From NCBI GenBank assembly GCA_039714215.1, contig JBDLJU010000068.1, positions 1 to 13,790 of the forward strand: a stretch of 13,790 bases of DNA, written 5' to 3'. Position numbers and translations under genes: made by a program. Positions within the stretch are counted from its first letter, which is position 1. Every line of letters begins with the position of its first letter. The notes under the pieces were generated by a model that was not told the origin of the DNA, made no database searches, and worked only from the letters and a program-made list of their open reading frames with translations. Positions 6,687 through 13,735 of the stretch are shown piece after piece. The DNA comes from UBA11579 sp039714215. Its GTDB lineage: Bacteria > Chloroflexota > Anaerolineae > Anaerolineales > UBA11579.

Positions 6687-8942
6687 TTACGGGAACTGGG
6701 TAAAAGCTTCTTTGGCGTTTTCCAGCGCGGTGAGATCATCAGAAAAGATCCACAAAATATCTCTGCCGGTTACATACAGGCAGCTGTACTGCTCCCCTAC
6801 ATTCCAGCAGGTGCCCTCGTCGGGGCCGGCAAACACCGAATCTTGGAAACGTCCCGCCTGAGATGCTGTGAAAGATTCGAGGAATTCGGCATGGTCATCT
6901 GCCGTATCCCAGATCCAATGTGCGGCCAGCAATGCTGCATCACTTTCCTGGTTATAAAACACCTGGTAGGTGTCTCCACCCCAGCCAGCTGCCGCTGAGG
7001 CTGCTTCTTCATCCGGTCTTATCGCTGCCTGGTAATCTGGCACGGTCAGCAGCAAGTAGGTGATCCACTCGCCTAATGTTTCGCGTTCAACCAGTTCCCA
7101 GCCCTCGCCAAGGCTGGCCAACAGGTTGGGGTCATACAGCAGTATCCGTTTTTCTCGAGTATCATATTTTTCTGGATGTATCACCTGTTCGCTAGTCTCT
7201 GGGGGATAGCGGTAGGTGTAGTTAATTGTCTTCCAGCCGTTGGTGTCATAAAGATGTGCAGCAAATGGAACCCCGTAGGTCAGAGCGAAATTTCGGAGCG
7301 CATTAAAGTATGCGGGTGCTGAGCTGCGGAAATAAGGCTCTGGGGCTGCAAGATTAAAGTACTCTTCGGGCTTGAACTGGCTTGGGTACGTTTGCATCCA
7401 CAACTGCTGGGTGAAGTGGATATCTCCACTGATCAGTGCGGACTCTGCCAGGCAGGCATCTTTCCCGCCCTGGCAGAATTGGTCATAGATATCGAAGTTT
7501 TCATCCAACATTGCCAGACCGTATTGATAAGCGTAAGCGTATTTTTCCAGGTCATAAAAACCAGTCCCTGCCAGGACGATCCGGTTTTGGTCTGCTTCAA
7601 ACACCCCGCCAGCAAAATCGGCGCGATCATTAACATACACATTTAATTGGCTGTAATCATCAATAATGAAACCAAATGCCCGCTGTACAATTTTTTGTTT
7701 GCTCTCAACCTGCCAGTCGGTATCTTCGTTGATCATCCCTTCCAAATAAGTTTGGAAGCGCGGTCTCGGCAGCATTTCTCTGCTGTCAATTCCGGGTTCG
7801 GTTAGCTCCCGGATCGCCTGCATCTGGCTTTCGACGGTTTCCATGTCCTCAATGATCGACGCTGGCAGCGGCAGCAAGGTCGGAGTGATTGTTGGGGGTG
7901 CTCCGGGTTCGGGGGTTGAGGCAATATCTGCCGAGCCTACATTTGACCCTCCTGGCGTCCAGGTGGCTGGCAGGGTCGGTTGGAAAATTGGGGTAAATGT
8001 TTGGGTGGCTGTGTAATCTGGGGTTAGGGTTGGTTCCTGGGTCAGCAGGCCAATCACAGTGGGGGCAACTTGAGTAACCAGCGCGATAAGTGATTCCTGG
8101 TAGTAGTAAGCGCCACCGCCAAGCCCACCGCAAACGATAATGAAGAACAAGAAAGTAACCAATCCCTTCCTGGGTTTCTTTCGTTTCCGGGGCAGTTTTT
8201 CAGCCGGTTCTTCCCCCAGGAGCTCCTCCTGAAGGCTTTTATTGGTTCCTGGCTGGTCTGCAAGTTGCTCCGCTTGCTTTTCAGCTCGCTTTTCTTTACG
8301 AGTCTTTCTTTTCGATTCTTTCTCAGCAGGTTGATCTTCACCCTGCTCGCCGGGGACAACTTCTTCAGTTTTGTCTTTCTTCTTGCGGAACAAACCCCGC
8401 TTCTGCTTCTTTTTTGGTTCTTCTTCGCTCTCAGGTTCGTCCTCAATCACATTATTCTCTGGATCGAAGGTGAACGCATCTGAATCATGTAGCTCTGGTT
8501 TAATTTCTTCACCGCCGAAGTGGTCCAGGGAGGCTGAAGATATATCTCTTGCCCAGCTGGGAATTTCAAGTTCCTCAATATTCTCAAGCCCCGCCGATTT
8601 TTCCCAGGGAGTCTCAATCAATGGGGTTTCAATCAATGGTGGCGGAGGAGGCGGCGGTGGATCGACGACGATCGGTGTTGGGATCAACGCAGGGCGGTCG
8701 TAACCAAGCTTCTCCATCTGCTGCCAGGCTCGATCGCTTTCTGGGTTGATTGCCAAGACGCGTTCGAATGCAAATACTTTCTTTTCTGGGTCGTCTAATG
8801 CTACCCCCATCAAATACCACCCCTGCTCGTGTTTCGGGTCTTTCCTGAGCAGCTTGGAAAGCAGTTGAATTGCTTCGGGATTATTTCCTTCTTTGATCAG
8901 GTCTACTGCCTGGATTAATGTTTGTTTGTCGTTTTGTTCCAT
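6687..8942 (-). CDS. TPR/single-TM protein with degenerate peptidase-like domain
   Basis: This 751-residue protein is built in sections. Residues 5-80 are TPR-like helices (AIQLLSKLLRKDP, then FAFERVLAINPES). An eight-proline run occupies 95-102, with a duplicated LIETP just after it. A charged, low-complexity, Lys/Glu-rich cytoplasmic linker spans about 120-258. One membrane helix lies at 260-280, and a Thr/Pro-rich spacer at 300-360. An extracytoplasmic domain of about 390 residues completes the protein. In that domain AYQYGLAMLDENFDI (471-485) followed by ESALISGD (500-507) resembles a zinc-peptidase helix and downstream Glu motif, but no HExxH is present. Cys490/497 and Cys712/721 could form disulfides. 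It has its own promoter, with AGGA seven bases before the ATG, and diverges from gatC. The function is unknown. A scaffold or sensor role across the membrane is only an inference. Confidence 0.85.
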   Translation of the reverse strand: MEQNDKQTLIQAVDLIKEGNNPEAIQLLSKLLRKDPKHEQGWYLMGVALDDPEKKVFAFERVLAINPESDRAWQQMEKLGYDRPALIPTPIVVDPPPPPPPPLIETPLIETPWEKSAGLENIEELEIPSWARDISSASLDHFGGEEIKPELHDSDAFTFDPENNVIEDEPESEEEPKKKQKRGLFRKKKDKTEEVVPGEQGEDQPAEKESKRKTRKEKRAEKQAEQLADQPGTNKSLQEELLGEEPAEKLPRKRKKPRKGLVTFLFFIIVCGGLGGGAYYYQESLIALVTQVAPTVIGLLTQEPTLTPDYTATQTFTPIFQPTLPATWTPGGSNVGSADIASTPEPGAPPTITPTLLPLPASIIEDMETVESQMQAIRELTEPGIDSREMLPRPRFQTYLEGMINEDTDWQVESKQKIVQRAFGFIIDDYSQLNVYVNDRADFAGGVFEADQNRIVLAGTGFYDLEKYAYAYQYGLAMLDENFDIYDQFCQGGKDACLAESALISGDIHFTQQLWMQTYPSQFKPEEYFNLAAPEPYFRSSAPAYFNALRNFALTYGVPFAAHLYDTNGWKTINYTYRYPPETSEQVIHPEKYDTREKRILLYDPNLLASLGEGWELVERETLGEWITYLLLTVPDYQAAIRPDEEAASAAAGWGGDTYQVFYNQESDAALLAAHWIWDTADDHAEFLESFTASQAGRFQDSVFAGPDEGTCWNVGEQYSCLYVTGRDILWIFSDDLTALENAKEAFTQFP

Positions 8943-8960
8943 AAGTTATTCCTGAGATGT

Positions 8961-8988
8961 ATTATAGGTGAGATTTGCGTGGAGTAAA
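8961..8988 (-). promoter_or_regulatory. Putative promoter of the TPR/TM gene
   Basis: On the minus strand TTTACT (8983-8988) and a perfect TATAAT (8961-8966) are 16 bp apart. The leader would be about 12-14 bases, enough for the AGGA ribosome-binding site. It lies within about 40 bp of the oppositely directed gatC promoter. Confidence 0.6.
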
Positions 8989-8998
8989 AGTGCTATAG

Positions 8999-9007
8999 TG
9001 GTATACT
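8999..9007 (+). promoter_or_regulatory. Putative extended -10 promoter of gatC
   Basis: TGGTATACT fits an extended -10 element (TGn plus TATACT), about 47 bases before the gatC start. No good -35 is seen at normal spacing, which is usual for extended -10 promoters. Confidence 0.5.
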
Positions 9008-9054
9008 ATCCCAACTCAAAACGGATCCAGGCTTGAACTGGAAGGAAGAAAATT

Positions 9055-9378
9055 ATGCCGGAAGCAATCACACCTGAAATTTTCGATAAACTTGTTGGGT
9101 TGGCCTCTCTGGAAGTAGGCAAGGAAGAGGGCGAATATCTTCGCCAGGAATTGAACAACCAGCTTTCCTCAGTTGCTGAACTAGAAGCGATCCCGCTTGA
9201 TGAAAGTGTGCAGGTTTCTTCACATGGGGTTGAGTATCTCAAGGAAAATACCCCGGAAATGCGCGCTGACCTGCTCGATTCAAACAAAAACCCCGAGAAA
9301 ATTGTGGCCAAAGCCCCAGAATCAGAAGACGGTTATTTCGTCGTCCCCAATATCCCCCTCGAGGGCCTGGATCAATAA
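9055..9378 (+). CDS. gatC: Glutamyl/aspartyl-tRNA amidotransferase subunit C
   Basis: This 107-residue protein is the small GatC subunit, which bridges GatA and GatB in the GatCAB complex. That complex converts Glu-tRNA(Gln), and often Asp-tRNA(Asn), to the amide form in the cytoplasm. The family pattern is clear: ITPEIFDKLVGLASLEV near the start, a helix ending in LNNQL, a VQVSSHGVEYLKE turn where family members have a TTHP-type sequence, and the C-terminal hallmark APESEDGYFVVPNI at 91-104. AAGGAAG sits six bases before the ATG. gatA and gatB are not adjacent, so the subunits are probably encoded at separate loci. A strong terminator follows 25 bp after the stop. Confidence 0.95.
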   Translation: MPEAITPEIFDKLVGLASLEVGKEEGEYLRQELNNQLSSVAELEAIPLDESVQVSSHGVEYLKENTPEMRADLLDSNKNPEKIVAKAPESEDGYFVVPNIPLEGLDQ

Positions 9379-9403
9379 CCAATAACTACATAAAAATATT
9401 TTC

Positions 9404-9429
9404 AGACCGGGAATCCCCGGTCTTTTTTT
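9404..9429 (+). terminator. Rho-independent terminator of gatC
   Basis: The perfect 8-bp stem AGACCGGG/CCCGGTCT with an AATC loop is followed by a run of seven T, counting the last stem base. Confidence 0.95.
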
Positions 9430-9450
9430 ATAAAGAATCAATGATTTTGG

Positions 9451-9500
9451 TATCGGGCAGTTTTTTGCCCGGTACTTTTAAATCGAAGCACAGCTTTGAT
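9451..9500. repeat. Two-hairpin repeat, copy 1 (diverged)
   Basis: Hairpin 1 is TATCGGGC/GCCCGGTA (9451-9458 with 9467-9474, one G-T wobble) with loop AGTTTTTT. TTTTAA leads into hairpin 2, ATCGAAGC/GCTTTGAT (9482-9489 with 9493-9500, one wobble) with loop ACA. The order and loop start (AG-T-rich) match copies 2 and 3, but the stem sequence differs while pairing is kept. Confidence 0.7.
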
Positions 9501-9531
9501 CAATCGAGACGCAGTGTTGATTCCCTGAAAC

Positions 9532-9597
9532 GAAATCCAGCATATAGAATCTGGCAGTTTCTCGCCAGATACTATTAAATCGAAGTGAAGTTTTGAT
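9532..9597. repeat. Two-hairpin repeat, copy 2
   Basis: Hairpin 1 pairs 9545-9555 with 9564-9574 (TAGAATCTGGC with GCCAGATACTA, one A-A mismatch) around loop AGTTTCTC. Hairpin 2 is ATCGAA/TTTGAT with one wobble. Bases 9532-9585 match 9608-9661 of copy 3 with only two differences (9539 and 9571), an exact 76-bp period. Confidence 0.8.
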
Positions 9598-9607
9598 CCC
9601 CTACATA

Positions 9608-9673
9608 GAAATCCTGCATATAGAATCTGGCAGTTTCTCGCCAGATTCTATTAAATCGAAGCTCCGCTTCGAT
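9608..9673. repeat. Two-hairpin repeat, copy 3
   Basis: Hairpin 1 is a perfect 11-bp stem, TAGAATCTGGC/GCCAGATTCTA (9621-9631 with 9640-9650), with loop AGTTTCTC. TTAA leads into hairpin 2, a perfect 8-bp stem ATCGAAGC/GCTTCGAT (9655-9662 with 9666-9673) with loop TCC. Confidence 0.85.
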
Positions 9674-9680
9674 CAAATGA

Positions 9681-9709
9681 AATCACCCCGGCCTTCAGCC
9701 GAGGTGATT
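9681..9709 (-). terminator. Hairpin, possible terminator of the tsaC operon
   Basis: AATCACC pairs with GGTGATT, then CGGC with GCCG after one mismatch, with a five-base loop. On the minus strand it is followed by the moderately T-rich TTTCATTTGA. It lies 96 bases after the tsaC stop, so it could end the leftward prfA-prmC-tsaC transcript. The plus strand lacks a T-run. Confidence 0.5.
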
Positions 9710-9804
9710 GTGGGAGGAGATTACAAGAAATAGTATTCTTACTATTAAGTATACATTTCAAGATTAAGGGAATATTAGGTAGAGGTTAGCTAAAGATTAA
9801 TAGG
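9710..9804. other. AT-rich noncoding stretch after tsaC
   Basis: No open frame with a start is seen. It contains a 7-bp AT-rich inverted repeat, AATAGTA/TACTATT (9729-9735 with 9740-9746), of unclear meaning. Together with the repeats above it completes the gene-free region 9430-9804. Confidence 0.5.
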
Positions 9805-10428
9805 CTATTCGGATTGCAGCTCTGAAAAGGAAATTGGTCCTTCCCTGAGGATTTTCAGAGTATCCCCCGTCATATCGACCACCGTTGAGGGCAGTCCGCC
9901 TGGAGTAACGCCGCCGTCCAGGATCAAGTCAATCCTTCCCTGGAGCTGCTCAAGCACTTCTCCTGCGCTGCGGCAGTTTTCCTGGCCAGATAAATTCGCC
10001 GAGGTGACTGCCAGCGGACCACTCGCCGTCAGCAGCGCCAGGGCCACCGGGTGGTCTGGGATCCGTACGCCGATCGTTGGTCGCGGTGAGATCATCGCTG
10101 GAATTTGAGGATGCTTTGGGACTACCAGGGTAAGCGGTCCCGGCCAAAATCGTTCGGCCAACCGCAGCGCCGCACCACCTGGGTCCAGGGTTACTTCGGC
10201 CAGGTGGCCGGTATTCCCAAGCAGCACCGCAATTGCCCGGTCTTCCGGGCGCTGCTTAACCTGGAAGAGCTGTTCAATCGTCTCCGCGCTGGAGAGCGAT
10301 GCTGCCAGCCCGTACACGGTATCCGTCGGGAAAGCTACCGTTCCGCCTGCCTGCAGCACATCAAGCGCTTGTTCAATCGCGCCAGTGAGATTTTCGTTGG
10401 TGGAGATCACCTGCGTTTCAAGCTTCAT
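9805..10428 (-). CDS. tsaC: L-threonylcarbamoyladenylate synthase
   Basis: This 207-residue member of the Sua5/YwlC/YrdC family makes threonylcarbamoyl-AMP from threonine, bicarbonate and ATP, the first step of t6A37 modification in ANN-decoding tRNAs. Motifs in order are GGTVAFPTDTVYGLA (28-42), KQRPEDRAIAV (58-68), FWPGPLTLV (94-102), TIGVRIPDHP (118-127), VTSANLSG (140-147) and LPSTVVD (179-185). The length fits the catalytic domain alone, without the extra C-terminal domain of long Sua5 proteins. Its ATG overlaps the prmC stop (ATGA), so translation is coupled. It is the last gene of the cluster. Confidence 0.96.
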   Translation of the reverse strand: MKLETQVISTNENLTGAIEQALDVLQAGGTVAFPTDTVYGLAASLSSAETIEQLFQVKQRPEDRAIAVLLGNTGHLAEVTLDPGGAALRLAERFWPGPLTLVVPKHPQIPAMISPRPTIGVRIPDHPVALALLTASGPLAVTSANLSGQENCRSAGEVLEQLQGRIDLILDGGVTPGGLPSTVVDMTGDTLKILREGPISFSELQSE

Positions 10429-11294
10429 TGTGCAATCACCAACAGCCGGGGTTTGCCGGCTAAATCTGATTTCACGGTTACCTCTGCGCCAGGGAATTTC
10501 TCTCCCGCGAATAACGCCGCATCCTCTCCTTGTTGGTCTTCAATCTCGAGGAGGATCAATCCGCCCTCTACCAGCCGGGAGACACCCTGGTCAAGCAGGC
10601 GCCGAACCAAATCCAGGCCGTCTGCGCCCCCATCCAATGCCAGCGTTGGCTCTCGTTTGTAAACTGCCAGTTCCTGCAGCGTTTCGGTAGGGATATAGGG
10701 TAAGTTTGCGCAGATCAAATCGAACTGCCCTGGGAAATTGCTCAATAAGTCGTTTTCTTGAAATTTAATTTGTGAGCTGACCTGGTGCATTTCAGCGTTC
10801 CCCATCGCGATTTGTAGAGCCGCAGCTGATATATCTGTGGCAGTGATCTCCAGCTTTGGGTTGTGGGCTGCCAGGCTGATTGCTATACAGCCAGAACCTG
10901 TCCCTGCTTCAACAACCCGTTTTTTCTCGGGATGCCGCTGCAGCCAATCCAGGGCGGTTTCCACCAATAGCTCTGTCTCGGGGCGGGGGATCAATACATC
11001 GGGGGTAACCTTGAAGCTCAAACCGTAGAATTCCCACTTGCCAACTACATACGGTAGCGGCATCCCGCCGCTGACTTTCTTCAGGCTGGCTTCATAATCA
11101 CTTACCTGTGCTCCGGTTAAATGAGATTCGGGGTGGGCAAACAGCCAGCTCTGGTCCTTTTTGCAGATGTGGGCAAGCAGCACCCGCGCATCGATTTCAG
11201 GCGTGTCGCTTAGCTCGCTGAGCTGCTGTTTGGCTGCAGCCAGGGAGGATGAAATTGTTTTGGTTCGGTCTGGGATTCGCTGGTTTTTGTCCAC
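10425..11294 (-). CDS. prmC: Release factor glutamine methyltransferase
   Basis: This 289-residue protein is PrmC (HemK), which N5-methylates the glutamine of the GGQ motif in release factors using S-adenosylmethionine. The helical N-terminal substrate domain spans about 12-80. PYVVGKWEFYGLSF (81-94) and LIPRPETELLVE (101-112) follow, then the SAM-binding EAGTGSGCIAISLA (129-142) and the substrate-glutamine motif NLPY at 197-200, which is NPPY in most PrmC. DGGADGLDLVRRLL (221-234) is also typical. The start is GTG at 11292-11294, only 17 bases after the prfA stop. The preceding sequence is C-rich with no Shine-Dalgarno, so it probably depends on translation of prfA. Confidence 0.95.
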   Translation of the reverse strand: MDKNQRIPDRTKTISSSLAAAKQQLSELSDTPEIDARVLLAHICKKDQSWLFAHPESHLTGAQVSDYEASLKKVSGGMPLPYVVGKWEFYGLSFKVTPDVLIPRPETELLVETALDWLQRHPEKKRVVEAGTGSGCIAISLAAHNPKLEITATDISAAALQIAMGNAEMHQVSSQIKFQENDLLSNFPGQFDLICANLPYIPTETLQELAVYKREPTLALDGGADGLDLVRRLLDQGVSRLVEGGLILLEIEDQQGEDAALFAGEKFPGAEVTVKSDLAGKPRLLVIAQ

Positions 11295-11311
11295 GGATTG
11301 GGGGGAAAGGG

Positions 11312-12385
11312 TTAGCTGTTGTTAAAACCCGCGGCTGCCAGCCGTTCGGCTTCATGGAATGTCGCCAGTTCGTCAAGGATCGCATCCAGGGAGCCATCCA
11401 ACACGCCGGAAAGGTTGTGGGTGGTGTAGCCGACGCGGTGATCGGTAATCCGCGACTGCGGGAAGTTGTAGGTGCGAATTTTTTCAGAGCGTTCGCCGCT
11501 GCCGACCTGTGAGCGGCGGCTTTCGGCGCGCTCTTCTTGGCGTTTGGTTTCTTCCAGCTCATACAGGCGGGCTTTAAGAATCGACATCGCTCGCAGCCGG
11601 TTCTGCAGCTGGGAGCGCTCATCCTGGCACTGCACCACCATCCCAGAGGGCAGGTGGGTGAGCCTTACAGCGGTGGAGTTTTTCTGCACGCTCTGGCCGC
11701 CAGCGCCCGCGGATTTATACACATCCATCTTAATGTCCCGCTCGGGGATATTAATTTCCACGTCATCCACTTCAGCCAACATGGCGACTGTGGCGGTCGA
11801 GGTATGAATCCGTCCCTGAGACTCAGTCGTCGGCACCCGCTGCACACGGTGAACACCGCTCTCATGTTTCAGGCGGGAGAAGGCCCCCTTGCCAATGATT
11901 TGGAAGGTGACCTCTTTTACGCCGCCTACGCCGGTCTCGCTCATCGACATTACTTCCGTTTTCCAGTTCTGTCGTTCTGCATAGCGCAGGTACATGCGGT
12001 ACAGGTCTGCGGCGAATAAACCGGCTTCGTCGCCTCCGGTTCCAGCTCTAATTTCAACGATCACATTGCGTTTGTCGCGCGGATCCTGGGGCAGCAGCAT
12101 CCCCTTGAGGACCAATTCAAGGGCCTCGACCTGCGGCTCAAGCTCAGTCAGCTCCATCTCAGCCATTTCGGAGAGTTCTGCATCTTCGCCGCCAAGCAGC
12201 GATTTGGCTTCCTCGATGCGTTCGAGTACGCTGCGGTATTCCGCGGCTTTCTCAATCACCGGCTCCATTTCTGATTTTTCAATGGACAGCTCGGTGGCGC
12301 GTTGATAGTCTTCACCAACTTCTAAGAGCTCCTGGTTGATTTCAGCAAAACGGTCTTCAATCGGTTTAATTTTTTCTAATAACAT
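11312..12385 (-). CDS. prfA: Peptide chain release factor 1
   Basis: This full-length 357-residue RF1 releases the peptide at UAA and UAG. The stop-codon tripeptide is PTT at 185-187 (the P-x-T form of RF1, not the SPF of RF2), in HRVQRVPTTESQGRIHTS. The catalytic GGQ is at 229-231 in GAGGQSVQKNST. The N-terminal helical domain spans about 1-105. The ATG has only a weak GGAAAG upstream. A TATAAT with an extended TGG lies about 40 bases before the start. prmC follows after 17 bp and encodes the enzyme that modifies the GGQ glutamine of this protein. Confidence 0.97.
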   Translation of the reverse strand: MLLEKIKPIEDRFAEINQELLEVGEDYQRATELSIEKSEMEPVIEKAAEYRSVLERIEEAKSLLGGEDAELSEMAEMELTELEPQVEALELVLKGMLLPQDPRDKRNVIVEIRAGTGGDEAGLFAADLYRMYLRYAERQNWKTEVMSMSETGVGGVKEVTFQIIGKGAFSRLKHESGVHRVQRVPTTESQGRIHTSTATVAMLAEVDDVEINIPERDIKMDVYKSAGAGGQSVQKNSTAVRLTHLPSGMVVQCQDERSQLQNRLRAMSILKARLYELEETKRQEERAESRRSQVGSGERSEKIRTYNFPQSRITDHRVGYTTHNLSGVLDGSLDAILDELATFHEAERLAAAGFNNS

Positions 12386-12422
12386 AATTGTTTCTTTCCA
12401 GTCCAGTTTAATTCAACGGAAT

Positions 12423-12431
12423 ATTATACCA
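12423..12431 (-). promoter_or_regulatory. Putative extended -10 promoter of prfA
   Basis: On the minus strand TGGTATAAT lies in the 87-bp gap after the MFS gene. No clear -35 is visible. It gives the prfA-prmC-tsaC group a promoter independent of the MFS gene, with a leader of about 30 bases. Confidence 0.6.
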
Positions 12432-12472
12432 TCTCGCCAATTCATCGGCTTCTTTAGGGTGTTGAACTGAAG

Positions 12473-13720
12473 CTAGGATTGTGTCTCTGGGAGCGCTTTG
12501 GCTTCTGCAGCTTCTCTCGGTGTTTTGGGGAGCAGCACCTGGGCTGAGATCATCGTAATTAAGGCAATCATTGATGCAGCAATGAACGCTGATGCAGTCC
12601 CAAACCAGGTGGTCACATAGCTGCCGATCATCGGCGCTGCCCCGCGTCCCGCCGCGCTGATCGAGTTATCCAGGCCGTAGACCGCGCCCTCTTGACCCGG
12701 CTTGCTGTAATTCGCCAGCAATGCGCCGATTGAGGGGATTAATCCGCCCACAGCCGCTCCGGTCAAACCTTGCAGCAGCAGCAACTGCCATCCGGCGGTG
12801 ACATACGCCTGCGGGAAGTACAGCAGGCTGGCTGCCAGAGCGCTGCCAACCAGGATCTTTTTGTGCCCGATCCGGTCGCCCAGCTTGCCCAATCCCACCG
12901 CACTGATCACTGCCGCTCCGGCCAGCACCCCCTGCGCCGTTCCTACAAAAGTGTTCAGACTGCGCCCATCGCTGATCAGTTCCCTGGCAAAAAAGGGCAG
13001 CACTGCCACAATTGTCATCCGTGAGAGCTGGCTTAAGAAGCGCATCAAGAAGGTTGGCGCTACGCCGGTTGTGGCGAAGATCGCCCGCCATTCTGAGAAA
13101 AGCGAGGGGCGGTTTCCTTTGATGTGTTTTTCTCTTGGCGGCTCCTGGATCGTTAAAGTGACCACCAACCCGGCGACGAACAACATCGCTGAAGTCACGT
13201 AGAAAGCAGACGAGTAGCCGTAGGCATCTGCGATTGCTCCCCCGACCAGCGGGCCAACTGCCACGCCCACGCCAAATGCGACCTGCATCAGACCCATCGC
13301 GTAGCCGCTTCGCTTGCGAGGGGTGACTGCCGCCACCAGGGCGTTATTGGCTGCCAGTGTCCCCGTCACCAACCCCTGGATAGTGCGCAGCAGCACCAGC
13401 TGCTCTGCATTTTGCACAAAGGCCATCAGCAGCAGCAAGATCGTCCCACTGAACGCCGCCCGCTGGATCATCAGCTTGCGCCCAAAACGGTCTGCCAGGC
13501 TGCCCCAGATTGGCGAGGTAAGCATCATGCTGAACGCCTGGCCGGAATACACCAACCCGGCGAGCAGTGCAATACTCGTCCCGGTGGAACTGCCCAACTC
13601 TTCGACATACAGCGGTAGAAATGGAAAAATGCTCGAAAAACCGATCACGCTGATCAGCTGGTTGAAGAACAAAATCCACAGAGTGCGCTTCCAGGTGGGG
13701 GAGCCGTTTGTTGTTTGCAT
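12473..13720 (-). CDS. MFS drug/proton antiporter-like exporter, MdtG-like
   Basis: This 415-residue protein has about 12 membrane segments and belongs to the DHA1 group of the major facilitator superfamily. Most characterised members export drugs or metabolites in exchange for protons. MFS motif A is GSLADRFGRK at 73-82, with an echo in the second half, GKLGDRIGHKK (278-288). The motif C-like antiporter helix reads FGVGVAVGPLVGG at 149-161. The opening WKRTLW...FPFLPLYVEELG is close to what I recall of E. coli MdtG (YceE), as is GKLGDRIG. The substrate is unknown. The ATG has no Shine-Dalgarno, the upstream bases are C-rich, and a TATAAT ends nine bases before the ATG. It lies upstream of prfA but is probably a separate unit. 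Confidence 0.92.
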   Translation of the reverse strand: MQTTNGSPTWKRTLWILFFNQLISVIGFSSIFPFLPLYVEELGSSTGTSIALLAGLVYSGQAFSMMLTSPIWGSLADRFGRKLMIQRAAFSGTILLLLMAFVQNAEQLVLLRTIQGLVTGTLAANNALVAAVTPRKRSGYAMGLMQVAFGVGVAVGPLVGGAIADAYGYSSAFYVTSAMLFVAGLVVTLTIQEPPREKHIKGNRPSLFSEWRAIFATTGVAPTFLMRFLSQLSRMTIVAVLPFFARELISDGRSLNTFVGTAQGVLAGAAVISAVGLGKLGDRIGHKKILVGSALAASLLYFPQAYVTAGWQLLLLQGLTGAAVGGLIPSIGALLANYSKPGQEGAVYGLDNSISAAGRGAAPMIGSYVTTWFGTASAFIAASMIALITMISAQVLLPKTPREAAEAKALPETQS

Positions 13721-13729
13721 ACGGAGGGG

Positions 13730-13735
13730 ATTATA
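13730..13735 (-). promoter_or_regulatory. -10 box directly before the MFS start
   Basis: A perfect TATAAT on the minus strand ends nine bases before the MFS ATG. With normal initiation 6-8 bases after the box, the transcript would start 1-4 bases before the ATG or at it. No convincing -35 is seen in the 55 bases to the window edge. Confidence 0.5.

Noticed and set aside
7392..8703. Several plus-strand frames opposite the TPR/TM gene
   Set aside because: These arise from the biased, low-complexity coding of the opposite strand (Pro, Glu, Lys and Thr-rich) and show no domain.
9451..9673. CRISPR array
   Set aside because: There are only three copies, the periods are unequal (97 and 76 bp), the units are long and structured, copy 1 is diverged, and there are no cas genes. 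It fits a structured tandem repeat, not spacers.
9713..9773. GGAGGAG followed by a short open frame on the plus strand
   Set aside because: It has no ATG, GTG or TTG at a suitable distance, and the frame soon ends. Not supported as a gene.
12473..13720. MFS gene as part of the prfA-prmC-tsaC operon
   Set aside because: There is an 87-bp gap with a separate extended -10 promoter before prfA, and the functions are unrelated. Co-transcription by read-through remains possible.
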